Assembly (NCBI GenBank): GCA_001898935.1
Contig: MKVT01000013.1
Coordinates: forward strand, 310,001 to 374,000
Source: Paludibacter sp. 47-17
Lineage (GTDB): Bacteria; Bacteroidota; Bacteroidia; Bacteroidales; Paludibacteraceae
Length of the DNA stretch: 64,000 nucleotides
Reading direction: 5' to 3'
This document shows, one piece after another, positions 29,368 through 39,827 of this stretch. Numbering within the stretch: position 1 is the first letter of the stretch; every line of letters starts with the position of its first letter. Both the position numbers and the translations under genes were made by a program. The notes below the pieces were generated by a model that saw nothing but the letters and a program-made list of their open reading frames with translations, did not search any database and was not told the origin of the DNA.

Positions 29368-31359
29368 ATGAAACGCACTGCAAGCCTTTTCGCAATGATG
29401 CTCGCAACTTTTCTTGCGACAGCACAAACCTTCACACTTCAATCGCCCGATAAGAAACTAACAGTCGGTATCGACACCAAACAATCGCTGCGATATTCGG
29501 TAACCCACGAACAAGACCGGTTAATAGCACCATCGGAAATAGCACTGGAACTTAGCGATGGAACCTGCTGGGGAAAAAACGCGAAACTACTACGCCGGCA
29601 GACCCGAACCGTCAACACCTCTATCGCCACACCGATTCATTTCAATGCCGAGGTTAAAAACCACTACAACGAACTCACGCTCGAATTCCGCGGTAACTGG
29701 GGCATCCGGTTCCGGGCCTACAACGATGGAATGGCCTATCGCTTTTATTATACCGGCACACAGCCGATCCGTATTGCCAACGAATTGACGGAGCTTCATT
29801 TCACGGGCGATCCTCAGGCCTACATACCCTACTCCAATGGCCAACACGACAGCTTCGAGCAGCAATTTCACAATTCATTTGAAAATCGCTACGTATACCT
29901 ACCGGTATCGCAACTCGACCCCGAACGCCTCATTTTCCTTCCGATTCTGGTCGAAGCTACGGCCACAAAAAAAATCTGCTTCACCGAAGCCGACCTGGAA
30001 TCGTATCCCGGACTGTACCTCAACAAACCTGCCGGAGACAACTTCCTGAAAGGAGTTTTTGCTGCTTATCCGGCCGCAACGACCGATGGCGGGCACAACA
30101 ACCTGCAAACCCGTGTGGCCCGGCGCGAGAACTATATTGCCCGCGTGGAGGGTGCCCGCGAATTCCCCTGGCGCACAGCCATCGTCAGCACCAGCGACAA
30201 AAACCTGGCTGTCAACGACATGACCATGCGACTGGCAGCGCCCAACCGGGCAGGCGACATCAGCTGGATTAAACCCGGGAAAGTGGCCTGGGACTGGTGG
30301 AACGACTGGAATATTGCGGGTGTCGACTTCGAATCGGGAGTCAATAATGCTACTTATAAATACTACATCGACTTTGCTGCTTCAAAAGGGATTGAATACG
30401 TGATTCTCGACGAAGGTTGGGCGGTGAACCGGCAGGCCGACCTCCTGCAGGTAGTGCCCGGAATCGACATCCGTGAACTGGTCGAATACGGGAAGGAGCG
30501 AAATGTGGGGATTATCCTGTGGGCCGGCTATCGTGCCTTCGATCGCGACATGGAGAATGTATGCCGTCATTATGCTGCTTTAGGAGTAAAGGGTTTTAAA
30601 ATCGACTTTATGGACCGCGACGACCAGCAAATGGTCGATTTCATTTACCGGGCTGCGGCAACCACCGCCCGCTACCAGCTACTGGCCGACTTCCACGGCA
30701 TGTATAAACCAACCGGACTGCAACTCACCTACCCTAATGTAATCAATTTCGAAGGGGTCTTCGGCCTCGAACAAATGAAATGGGAACCCGAAGCAACCGA
30801 CATGGTAACCTACGACGTCACAATTCCTTTTATCCGGATGGTGGCCGGCCCCATGGATTATACCCAGGGAGCTATGAAAAATGCCGCCCGGGGAATGTAC
30901 CGCCCGGTGTATTCCGACCCCATGAGCCAGGGCACCCGCTGCCGCCAACTGGCAATGTACGTGGTATACAATTCGCCGTTGAACATGCTCTGCGACAGCC
31001 CCACCGAATACCTGAAAGAACCGGCTTCGACCGACTTCATAGCCAACATCCCCGTTGTATGGGACGAAAGCCGCGCACTCGACGGGAAAGTGGCACACCA
31101 CATCACACTGGCCCGCCGTAAAGGTAACGATTGGTACGTGGGAGGACTTACCAACTGGAACCGTCGCACCGCCGAACTCAGCCTCGACTTTCTGACCCCG
31201 GGTAAAAACTACACACTTACCTTGTTTAAAGACGGAGTAAACGCCCACCGGAAAGGTACCGATCACACGATCGAAACCCGGGAGGTGAATTCCACTACAC
31301 GCCTGACGATACCGATGGCGCCCGGCGGAGGTTTCGCCGCTAAAATCTCGGCTTATTAA
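29368..31359 (+). CDS. GH97 family glycoside hydrolase
   Basis: LQSPDKKLTVGID, GIRFRAYNDGMAYRFYY, KVAWDWWNDWNIAGVDFESGVNNATYKYYIDFAASKGIEYVILDEGW. Confidence 0.93.
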   Translation: MKRTASLFAMMLATFLATAQTFTLQSPDKKLTVGIDTKQSLRYSVTHEQDRLIAPSEIALELSDGTCWGKNAKLLRRQTRTVNTSIATPIHFNAEVKNHYNELTLEFRGNWGIRFRAYNDGMAYRFYYTGTQPIRIANELTELHFTGDPQAYIPYSNGQHDSFEQQFHNSFENRYVYLPVSQLDPERLIFLPILVEATATKKICFTEADLESYPGLYLNKPAGDNFLKGVFAAYPAATTDGGHNNLQTRVARRENYIARVEGAREFPWRTAIVSTSDKNLAVNDMTMRLAAPNRAGDISWIKPGKVAWDWWNDWNIAGVDFESGVNNATYKYYIDFAASKGIEYVILDEGWAVNRQADLLQVVPGIDIRELVEYGKERNVGIILWAGYRAFDRDMENVCRHYAALGVKGFKIDFMDRDDQQMVDFIYRAAATTARYQLLADFHGMYKPTGLQLTYPNVINFEGVFGLEQMKWEPEATDMVTYDVTIPFIRMVAGPMDYTQGAMKNAARGMYRPVYSDPMSQGTRCRQLAMYVVYNSPLNMLCDSPTEYLKEPASTDFIANIPVVWDESRALDGKVAHHITLARRKGNDWYVGGLTNWNRRTAELSLDFLTPGKNYTLTLFKDGVNAHRKGTDHTIETREVNSTTRLTIPMAPGGGFAAKISAY

Positions 31360-31368
31360 CAGCCACGG

Positions 31369-32544
31369 TCACCTGGCATCCAGCGCATACAACGCGAAGG
31401 ATGCCAGCCAGTGACTTCCTCCGTACGACGCTCCGATTACCGGCAACGTTTGCCCGATATAACGGCTCGCCGTCGACTCAAACAAGGTTTTCAGCCGATG
31501 CCCCTCCGGCAATGCCTGTGCTATCCCTTTCATACACCAGGCTCTGCTGAACGATAAACCGTCGAGATGTACGATCTGATAATCGGTGCGATCGCTCACT
31601 ACCGGCGGTGTAATCAGATTCCGGATGCCTGCGTCGGTAAAATAACCCTCCACCCACTTTACATATTCCTCGCGAGAAAGAATACGCCGCATCAAATCGG
31701 CTGCCAGTAACGACGGACTGAAAAAATCGGAAGCATCGGGCTCCAGATGCGAAGGCATCGATTGATTGCCATGGTAAAACTGCATCGCTTTATCGATCAA
31801 CCGATGCTCGAACTCCCGGTTGCCTGTTTCACGTGCCCAATCCAGTGCAAATGCCAGTCCGAAAGCGGTATTCGGATGCACCCCTGTGCGGTTGGCATAA
31901 CTCTGACGAGGCAAATACGCTTGCCACAGCTCGACAATACGGGCTGTGAGAGGCGCCATCGACCGGTGCCATGCGCCGGCCAAGGGATCGTCCCACCTCA
32001 TCAACTCTTCGTCGAGCTTCAGCAACCAGGCCCAACCATAGGTGCGTTCAAAAGTGCTCGATCCGGTGTAAGCCGAAAAATAAGCAGCCTCGGCTTTCAT
32101 TTTTTCCGGACTGAACGATTGGGCCAGACAAGCAACGATACTGTCACGATTTTTTATAGCGGGAAATAATTTGAGCACTTTTACAAGCAGCCAATGACCA
32201 TGAACACTGCTGTGCCAGTCCAAACAGCCGTAAAATGCCGGGTGAAGCTCCGAAGGCAGCAACCGGTGGTCGGCCGGCCCATCGGACATGTGTGACGTCT
32301 TATTCGGCCATTCCTGACCAATACAATGCAACGGCATCTGCGAAAGCGCGTAGGCCTTCTCCTCAGTAAGCTGCGCCGCAACCGGTCCCACGTATATCAG
32401 AGCAACCAGAATCAAAATCAATTTACTGCTTCGCAAAACCCTAAACCGATGCCCATCTTCCATCTTTTTCCGGTAATCACGACACGTATTTCCTGAGCTC
32501 CGGGTTACGCCGCTTGCTGATTTTTTAGATAATTCGCTGTACAT
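31369..32544 (-). CDS. DUF2891 family protein
   Basis: LHPAFYGCLDWHSSVHGHWLLVKVLKLFP, GWAWLLKLDEEL, RTGVHPNTAFGLAFALDWAR, YGGSHWLASFA. Confidence 0.85.
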   Translation of the reverse strand: MYSELSKKSASGVTRSSGNTCRDYRKKMEDGHRFRVLRSSKLILILVALIYVGPVAAQLTEEKAYALSQMPLHCIGQEWPNKTSHMSDGPADHRLLPSELHPAFYGCLDWHSSVHGHWLLVKVLKLFPAIKNRDSIVACLAQSFSPEKMKAEAAYFSAYTGSSTFERTYGWAWLLKLDEELMRWDDPLAGAWHRSMAPLTARIVELWQAYLPRQSYANRTGVHPNTAFGLAFALDWARETGNREFEHRLIDKAMQFYHGNQSMPSHLEPDASDFFSPSLLAADLMRRILSREEYVKWVEGYFTDAGIRNLITPPVVSDRTDYQIVHLDGLSFSRAWCMKGIAQALPEGHRLKTLFESTASRYIGQTLPVIGASYGGSHWLASFALYALDAR

Positions 32545-32777
32545 AGTTTATGATAGTTGATCGTAGATAAATCGACAATAAAAACCAAAGATATACAATA
32601 TCGATCGGTTTATCTATCGCAACAGAGAAATTCCGACCGGAAATGATGTGAAAAACACCCCGCTATCCCGTAATCAGGCCAAGAATGACCCGGGATTTCC
32701 TTGGCTCGACTCAGCTATACTCCATCTGCCCCTCACGAACACATGAGGGGCAAATACAAACAAGTCTCTGTCATTAT

Positions 32778-33452
32778 TCACAGCACCACTTCCGGCACTA
32801 CCTTTCCGTCGAACAAATTAATTATTCGATCGGCAAAACCTGCATCGTGCTGGCTGTGAGTTACCATTACGATCGTAGTACCTTCCCGGTTGAGTTCGGT
32901 AAGCAGGCTCATCACCTCGGCACCGTTGCGGCTGTCTAAGTTTCCGGTAGGCTCATCGGCAAGGATGAGCCTGGGATTGGCCACTACGGCACGTGCAATG
33001 GCGACACGCTGCTGCTGACCACCCGAGAGTTGCTGCGGAAAATGCTTCTCACGATGCGAAATAGCCATGCGTTTCATGGCTTCTTTTACCCGTTCTTTAC
33101 GTTCGGCTGCCGGAATTTTCATGTAGAGCAAAGGAAGCTCGATATTTTCATACACATTGAGTTCTTCTATCAGGTTGAAACTCTGGAACACAAAGCCGAT
33201 AACGCCTTTACGAAGCGAGGTGCGTTCGTTTTCGGTAAATTCAGTCACATCGGTGCCGTTTAAATAGTATTTCCCCGACGTTGGATTGTCTAACAAACCT
33301 AAAATATTGAGCAAGGTGGATTTGCCACACCCCGACGGTCCCATGATGGCGACAAATTCGCCCTCGTTGATTTCGATACTTACTTCGGTCAATGCCCAAG
33401 TTTCCACTTCTTCCGTGCGGAAGATTTTTTGTAAGTTTTCTGTTCTGATCAT
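32778..33452 (-). CDS. ABC transporter ATP-binding protein (MacB/LolD type)
   Basis: Walker [16 protein letters not shown], signature [14 protein letters not shown], Walker [14 protein letters not shown]. Confidence 0.97.
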   Translation of the reverse strand: MIRTENLQKIFRTEEVETWALTEVSIEINEGEFVAIMGPSGCGKSTLLNILGLLDNPTSGKYYLNGTDVTEFTENERTSLRKGVIGFVFQSFNLIEELNVYENIELPLLYMKIPAAERKERVKEAMKRMAISHREKHFPQQLSGGQQQRVAIARAVVANPRLILADEPTGNLDSRNGAEVMSLLTELNREGTTIVMVTHSQHDAGFADRIINLFDGKVVPEVVL

Positions 33453-33553
33453 GTTTATTTCAAAATTTATAAAGCCTGGACTTTTGTCCTAAAGGCTGTA
33501 AAACAATCATTTTAACGGTAAGCTGCAACACTCATCTGCCAACCTACCAACGC

Positions 33554-34966
33554 TTATTTCAAAATCATTACCAAGAGTTCAAAGTCCGTCATTTCGCTGT
33601 GTAATGACTGTAATTTTGCTCGTTGCGCCGCGGGGAAGGCGGCGAACGCATCGGAAGAAATTATTTCACTCAACTGCCTTTTGGTATAGGATGAATAAAA
33701 CTTGTTTTTATATACGCTGGCGTTGGATATACTGACAGGAATGGTGCCGTCGATGCTGTTGGTAAGTGTGAATACTTCCGGAAAACCGCTGCGTGGCAGG
33801 GCATATCGTTTCGCTGCTTTCTTGTCGAAATACGAATAGAAAAACCTTACCGCACCGCTATTTCTGTTGTTCCTGCAATCGTAATCTTCGGTGTGTGTAA
33901 TGAACAGGAAATCGTCGGTTTCCAATAATTTACTTATAAATATTTTCCCTTTTTTATCGCCTTTCAAAGCGGTTTGTACATCAGGCTTTTTGCTCCCGGA
34001 GCTGAGCACATAGACTGGTATGAGCTTCTCGGCCGTTACACGGAAAATAGTGTCGTTGTAGGCTTGCCGCATAGTCAGGTATTTCCCGTGGCGGTAGAAG
34101 ATCGTGCTTTCCGGATTGGTGTACGAGCCTCTGCCTACATCGGCCAGAGGATTATAATTAATAAATTTAGAGAGTGTATCGCCTTTTATATCAAAGCAGT
34201 ACAGCATCGGTTCACGTCCTGTACTTATGGCCCGATACATATCGGCCACATACGTATCCGGCGAAAGCAACAAGACACTGCCGGGTGAACCCGGACGGCT
34301 CAGGTAATTTTTACGTGTACCGAGGTGATGAAAAACAAAGGTGCTCTTCCTGTTGTTTGTACTCATAATCAAACAATTATCATCCAAAACCGAAATACCG
34401 TGAATCGTTTCTCCCTCCGGCGACCAATGCAGGCTTGCTTTATTGTTTTTCAGATCAAAGTCGGGAAGTTCTTTTTTGGCAATCAGTGTGTGAGTGTAAT
34501 TGCCTTGAAAATCGAAACAGTGATAACCGAAAAAATTATCGCCGGCAATCAGTTTATCTTCTGTTAAATAAACCCTGGAATTGGCGCCGTCGCCCATCAT
34601 GCCTCCTTGGTCATACAATACTTCGTAACTGCTGTTTCCTAAAAATGCGATGCCTTTTTCGCTGAGCGGATGTTTTAATTTGATGTATTCTACCTCTGCA
34701 TAATATTGGGCTAAATCCAACTCCCTGGCTTCGGCAACCGTTTCCAGGTTAATCACCTTCGGTGGATTTTGCGGGTCAATTTTCCGCTGCTCAGGATATT
34801 TCACACCCGGATTGGGCACGATCGTATCCAGCACCTCTTCGCTGGCATACAGTTCGGTTAAGTTCACTTGTTGTTCTTCAGCCTTATCGCCGAGCGTTTG
34901 CCTGTTGTTTTTGCAAGCTGTTGCGATCAGGTACAACAGCAATATTGCTACGTACTTCGTCTTCAT
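33554..34966 (-). CDS. 6-bladed beta-propeller lipoprotein, embedded in ABC export cluster
   Basis: Lipobox-like LLYLIATACKNN; propeller-type architecture (AGDNFFGYHCFDFQGNYTHTLIAKKELPDF, FDIKGDTLSKF). Confidence 0.6.
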   Translation of the reverse strand: MKTKYVAILLLYLIATACKNNRQTLGDKAEEQQVNLTELYASEEVLDTIVPNPGVKYPEQRKIDPQNPPKVINLETVAEARELDLAQYYAEVEYIKLKHPLSEKGIAFLGNSSYEVLYDQGGMMGDGANSRVYLTEDKLIAGDNFFGYHCFDFQGNYTHTLIAKKELPDFDLKNNKASLHWSPEGETIHGISVLDDNCLIMSTNNRKSTFVFHHLGTRKNYLSRPGSPGSVLLLSPDTYVADMYRAISTGREPMLYCFDIKGDTLSKFINYNPLADVGRGSYTNPESTIFYRHGKYLTMRQAYNDTIFRVTAEKLIPVYVLSSGSKKPDVQTALKGDKKGKIFISKLLETDDFLFITHTEDYDCRNNRNSGAVRFFYSYFDKKAAKRYALPRSGFPEVFTLTNSIDGTIPVSISNASVYKNKFYSSYTKRQLSEIISSDAFAAFPAAQRAKLQSLHSEMTDFELLVMILK

Positions 34967-34993
34967 AATTTTAATTGTTAATATTTTTTTTAC

Positions 34994-37351
34994 TTATTCG
35001 TTTTTTAATGCATCTACCGGGTTTTTCTGAGCTGTGATATGGATTTGCAGACTGATAATCAGATATGTAACACCCATAATCGACAGCGGAATGGCCAGAA
35101 ACAGCCACCAACTGAGCGAAGTGCGGTAGATATAAGTCTGTATCCACCGGCTGAGAATATAATAACACAGCGGAATAGCAGGAATGGATGCCACAAGGGC
35201 TACCTGCAGAATGCTTTTTGAGAAAAGTTGCACGATATCCCTGGTTCTTGCCCCGTTGATACGCCGGATGGCTATTTCTTTGCTGCGTTTTTCTACTGTA
35301 AACGAAATCATACTTACGATCCCCATCAGCGCCAGCAGCAGTGAAACAACCGCAAATACGGATAACATCCCGGCAGTACGCAACTCTGTTTCGTACATTT
35401 CGTTATACTCATCATCCACCGTCCGGTACATTATGGGCAGGTTGTTTCTGTTCGGTCGTATCTCTTTGTATTTGTCCAGAATATAATTCAACGTCGCTTT
35501 TTTGTCTTTCCCGGTGGTTTTGATATACAATGTATTACATACTTCCGGATTAAAACTGATAATAAGCGGCTCGATCTTTTCTTTGAGCGGTTTGAAATTA
35601 AAATCTTTGACCACACCAATAATTTTGCCTCTCATTCCCCAGGCATAGTTCACACTTACGCCGATAGGGTTATCCAAACCGATAACTTTTTTAAACGCCT
35701 CGTTAATCACGATATTGAAGGATTTTTCTTCGGAGTATTGCCACCAGCTAAGCCCGGGCGGAATAAATTCTCCCTGTATGACCTGCAGTCCAAAAGTGTT
35801 GGCATAATTATGGTCGCAGAAAATCTGTGTAAACTCCATCTCTTTCGAACTCTCCTTGCCTCCCGTCCAGCTTACTCCGCTGTAGGAGTACGAACTGTTG
35901 TATGGCGCCGACATCGCTATGCTGGCGTCGATAATGTTGGGATTTTCTTTTTTTATTATTTGAATAAAATCTTCAGCATCGTACCAGAGCATCGTGTTAA
36001 GAATGACGATATTCTTTCTGTCCACACCCGTTTCGGCATTGTATATGGCATTTATTTGCTTGTAAAAAAACAAGGCACCTATCAGCACCGATATGGAAAG
36101 GAAAAACTGCACTCCGATCAGAAGTTTTCGCAACCCCTCCTTCGACCCGGTTTTCATGCCTCCTTTCATGATCGTTATGGGATTGAATGCCGAAAGGTAA
36201 AATGCCGCGTATCCGCCCGAGAGCAGACTTACAATGATGCACGTGCCCAGGGCTATAAGCAGGGTGCCAAGATCAAAGTTGAAGGCTATGCGGTGCCCCA
36301 TTACCTGGCTGAACCAAGGAAAAAACAATTCCACTAACACCATGGATATAAAAATGGCGACAAATGAAATCACAAAGGCTTCAAGCAGAAATCGCTGGAT
36401 CAGCTGCCGCCTGTTTGCACCGAACACTTTTCGTACGCCCACTTCTTTTACCCTGCTCATAGCACGAGCGATGGAGGTGTTCACGTAATTGATGACGGCA
36501 ACCAACAGAATAAGCAGGACGGCAACAGAGAAAAACCAAATCTGAGCCATACTGCCGTAGGTTTTATCGGCGATCTCCTTGGGCGAGTGCAAGTGAACAT
36601 CGCGCAAGGCTTGAAGTTTTAACTTGTTTTTGGTGTCGCGCGTGGTGGAAAGAAAGGCCGATACTTGTTCCTCAAATTCGGAGCTCATGTTGAACTCGTC
36701 TGCCAGTTTAATATAATGGACCCCGCCATAGCCTTCGTTTTTCACGTGCGGATTGAGTATGCCGAATTTCAAGTGCGTATTCTCGGGCACTTTTACCACG
36801 GCGCCAATCATGAATGTAGCATGTCCGCTACTGCCGAAACTCAGCATCTCCCCGATCGCCGATTTTTTCCCAAAAAACTTCCGTGCCAGTTCTTCGGAGA
36901 GTATAGCGCCCCGGTTTTTCATTACTGCTTCGGGCGAACCCTCTACGTATTCATAGGCAAACATCTTTAAGTAATCTTCGTTGGTAGTTACCAGCATTGC
37001 CATTATGCCGTCGCTCTTCGTATCGCCGCCCGCTACCGTGAAAGGCAATTCTTCGTTCGATACATACGTAGCGTATTTCACTTGCGGGAAAACTTCTTTT
37101 ATTTTAGCCGAAAATCCGGGACGTATCCATCCGTTATAGTTTATTCCATCCGTGCGGGTTTCTTCTTCCAAAATTTTGTAGATTCTGTCCACATCGGGGT
37201 GGCCGGTTTCGTAACTTAACTCAAATCTGATCCAAAAAATCAGAAGGAAACAAAAGGTCATAGCTATGGCCAACCCTAGGATGTTTACAGCAGAATACAC
37301 CCTGTCTTTGAGCAGGTTCCGCCACGCGATTTTTAAATAATGTAAAATCAT
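34994..37351 (-). CDS. ABC transporter permease (FtsX/MacB-like)
   Basis: MILHYLKIAWRNLLKDRVYSAVNILGLAIAMTFCFLLIFWIRFELSYE; RSKEIAIRRINGA C-terminal motif. Confidence 0.92.
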   Translation of the reverse strand: MILHYLKIAWRNLLKDRVYSAVNILGLAIAMTFCFLLIFWIRFELSYETGHPDVDRIYKILEEETRTDGINYNGWIRPGFSAKIKEVFPQVKYATYVSNEELPFTVAGGDTKSDGIMAMLVTTNEDYLKMFAYEYVEGSPEAVMKNRGAILSEELARKFFGKKSAIGEMLSFGSSGHATFMIGAVVKVPENTHLKFGILNPHVKNEGYGGVHYIKLADEFNMSSEFEEQVSAFLSTTRDTKNKLKLQALRDVHLHSPKEIADKTYGSMAQIWFFSVAVLLILLVAVINYVNTSIARAMSRVKEVGVRKVFGANRRQLIQRFLLEAFVISFVAIFISMVLVELFFPWFSQVMGHRIAFNFDLGTLLIALGTCIIVSLLSGGYAAFYLSAFNPITIMKGGMKTGSKEGLRKLLIGVQFFLSISVLIGALFFYKQINAIYNAETGVDRKNIVILNTMLWYDAEDFIQIIKKENPNIIDASIAMSAPYNSSYSYSGVSWTGGKESSKEMEFTQIFCDHNYANTFGLQVIQGEFIPPGLSWWQYSEEKSFNIVINEAFKKVIGLDNPIGVSVNYAWGMRGKIIGVVKDFNFKPLKEKIEPLIISFNPEVCNTLYIKTTGKDKKATLNYILDKYKEIRPNRNNLPIMYRTVDDEYNEMYETELRTAGMLSVFAVVSLLLALMGIVSMISFTVEKRSKEIAIRRINGARTRDIVQLFSKSILQVALVASIPAIPLCYYILSRWIQTYIYRTSLSWWLFLAIPLSIMGVTYLIISLQIHITAQKNPVDALKNE

Positions 37352-37456
37352 ATGTTTTTTATTTTAAGAACCGAGTTTCATGCTTCTACTACTGTCGGTG
37401 GAACACACAGGCCTGCTCACTACCGGGTTGTATTCCGTTTTTATGAGTATAGTATG

Positions 37457-39736
37457 TTATTCCGACTTTATTACCACCGCTGGATTTTCGCTGGCGGCCT
37501 TATGCACTCTGAAGAAAATGCTGAAGAACACAACCACCGATATTACGATCAATACACCTGCAAAAAGCCACCATTCCATAGATACCCTCCGGGTGTACTG
37601 CTCCAACCAACGCTGCATCACATACACGCCAACAGGAAGTGCCACTATATAGGCTGTAAGGGTAACAATGAAATATTCCCGAAAAAACAGAAACAGAACT
37701 TCATTCATTCTTGCACCGTTTACTTTGCGAATAGCAATTTCTTTCCTTCTTTGGTTGCAGGCTAATGTAATCATGGAGTAAACACCGAATACTGCTATTA
37801 GAATAGCCGTAACCGTCATCATACTCAGCAACTTTAACAGATTACGTTCTGATTTTGTGTAATTTGAATATTCATCATCCATATATCGGAACGTGGGACG
37901 ATGAAGGCTTTGACTTTTTTCCGCAATTATTTTTTGTAATGCCTGCTCGGTTTCCAGCCTTTTACCCTCGGCAAATCGGTAGGCATAAGAATTCTCATTG
38001 GCACCAGAGGTATATATTGCCGGCTGTGTAGGCAGCAGGGGCGAATTGGTTTTTAAATCCGCAATAACACCCACAACCGTCCAACTTCCAAGTTTTTTAC
38101 CAATTACGGTTTCATGTCCCTGACGCCGGCTTGCTGTTTCGTTTAGTAAGCAGGATTGAGTTTCGTTGCTATACAAATTACGTCCTTGAAGCAGCTGAAT
38201 TTCAAAAAACTCCAAGAAATCAGGACTCTCTATGGGATAGATCTCATAACTTATTGTCGGTTCGTCGGGGGAGCCTGCATCTGCCGGTAGGGTAATTCCT
38301 GATGTAACCAACGACGGCAGGAAGCCTGGACTGAACAGAATCGCATTCTCAATATAGGGCAGACTTCTCAGTTCGTTTTTACTCATTGGCAATCCGCTGA
38401 TTGTTGCCACATTGTGCCGGTTAAATCCGATATCGGAATGATTCAGATAGTATATTTGAAATAAAAATACAAACGTACAGAACATCAACAGTATGCTTAT
38501 TGACAACTGTGTGAAAATACTCGTTAATGTGAATTGGTTTTTTATGCCCCCATGCGACATTGTTTCGGGCTGAATATTTTCTCGCACGCTGCGTTGCATA
38601 AAATAAAGCGTCGGAAGCGTTATAGCGATGATTGAGAATGCAACGATGCCGACACTGTACAAAGCGGCTTCTGCCAGGAAATAAGCTTTAGGTGCTTCGA
38701 TTTGCGATAACGACAGAAAGTGAGGAAAAAGCCACTCCGTCAGAACTCCACCCATCAACAGCGAAAACAGCAACAAGAGCAGAAACTCGGTGATCAGCAA
38801 ACCTGCAAGCTGATAGTCGGACGCAGCATTTACTTTTCGCAAAGCCAACTCTCTACTTCTTAATTTTATTCTGTTTACAAACAACATTATATAATTGAAC
38901 AAGCCACTTAAAATAACCAGAATGGCAACTAAAGCAAAGATTTTCAGATGTGTGTATTTAACATTTGCATGCTGGTCGGGAATTGTATAGTGAGTTTCGC
39001 TCAGTGGAATAATTTTAAATGAAAAGCTTAGTTTGCGCCCGTCGGTATCAACACTGATGGTGGTTAGTTTTTTTATAAGCTCATCTGCATTCACATTTTC
39101 ACGTAAGCGTATATATACGGCACCCCCCATTCCTATACACCACGGGCAATACGTTTCATTGGACGATGAATAATCAACAAATCGAAGCTGGTCAAAAACC
39201 ACATTACTGTGCGTGTTTTGGTCGGCCACAACACCTAAAAAACCGGACGATTTTTCAAGCTGAAAGTCATTCATTTTTTTATCAAACGAGCTTGTATATA
39301 CATAAGCAATCGAAGGTAAGGGTTGGGGAAATATCAAGTTGATTTCAGGATAAAAAACCCGAAAAAAAGATGTGTCGGCAGTTATCGTCCTTACATTTTC
39401 AATACTGTCCTTTCCCGCATTGATCCATAAGGTCTGTGTACTCGAGAATAAGAATGAAGCAGCTTCTATTTCGGGATAAGCCTTGGGTAAATAATCCGCT
39501 AAAGGATCAGGAACCATATTGCTCAGGCCTTCAATTTTGGTAGTATCCACCTGAACAACCCGATAAATCCTGTCCCTGTCCGGATTATGGCTGTCGTACG
39601 AAAGCTCGTACCGTATCCACGACATTGTAAACGAAAATGCCGTAAAGCCAATCGCCAGGCCCATCATGCTGACAATGGTTTGGGTTTTGTACTTCAACAG
39701 GTTCCGCCACGCGATTTTTAAATAATGTAATAGCAT
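37457..39736 (-). CDS. ABC transporter permease (FtsX/MacB-like), paralogue
   Basis: MLLHYLKIAWRNLLKYKTQTIVSMMGLAIGFTAFSFTMSWIRYELSYD; RRKEIAIRKVNGA. Confidence 0.92.
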   Translation of the reverse strand: MLLHYLKIAWRNLLKYKTQTIVSMMGLAIGFTAFSFTMSWIRYELSYDSHNPDRDRIYRVVQVDTTKIEGLSNMVPDPLADYLPKAYPEIEAASFLFSSTQTLWINAGKDSIENVRTITADTSFFRVFYPEINLIFPQPLPSIAYVYTSSFDKKMNDFQLEKSSGFLGVVADQNTHSNVVFDQLRFVDYSSSNETYCPWCIGMGGAVYIRLRENVNADELIKKLTTISVDTDGRKLSFSFKIIPLSETHYTIPDQHANVKYTHLKIFALVAILVILSGLFNYIMLFVNRIKLRSRELALRKVNAASDYQLAGLLITEFLLLLLFSLLMGGVLTEWLFPHFLSLSQIEAPKAYFLAEAALYSVGIVAFSIIAITLPTLYFMQRSVRENIQPETMSHGGIKNQFTLTSIFTQLSISILLMFCTFVFLFQIYYLNHSDIGFNRHNVATISGLPMSKNELRSLPYIENAILFSPGFLPSLVTSGITLPADAGSPDEPTISYEIYPIESPDFLEFFEIQLLQGRNLYSNETQSCLLNETASRRQGHETVIGKKLGSWTVVGVIADLKTNSPLLPTQPAIYTSGANENSYAYRFAEGKRLETEQALQKIIAEKSQSLHRPTFRYMDDEYSNYTKSERNLLKLLSMMTVTAILIAVFGVYSMITLACNQRRKEIAIRKVNGARMNEVLFLFFREYFIVTLTAYIVALPVGVYVMQRWLEQYTRRVSMEWWLFAGVLIVISVVVFFSIFFRVHKAASENPAVVIKSE

Positions 39737-39827
39737 ATAGATGTTATTTTACGATTTCTAACCACTCCTACACAAAGACTCACAACAATTATTGAAGGAA
39801 AAACACTCAACAACCCGACATCCGGCA

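Noticed and set aside
32727-32752. TGCCCCTCA...TGAGGGGCA inverted repeat as a mobile element end
   Set aside because: Sits just after the ABC ATPase stop and is more simply a transcript-end hairpin; no transposase nearby.
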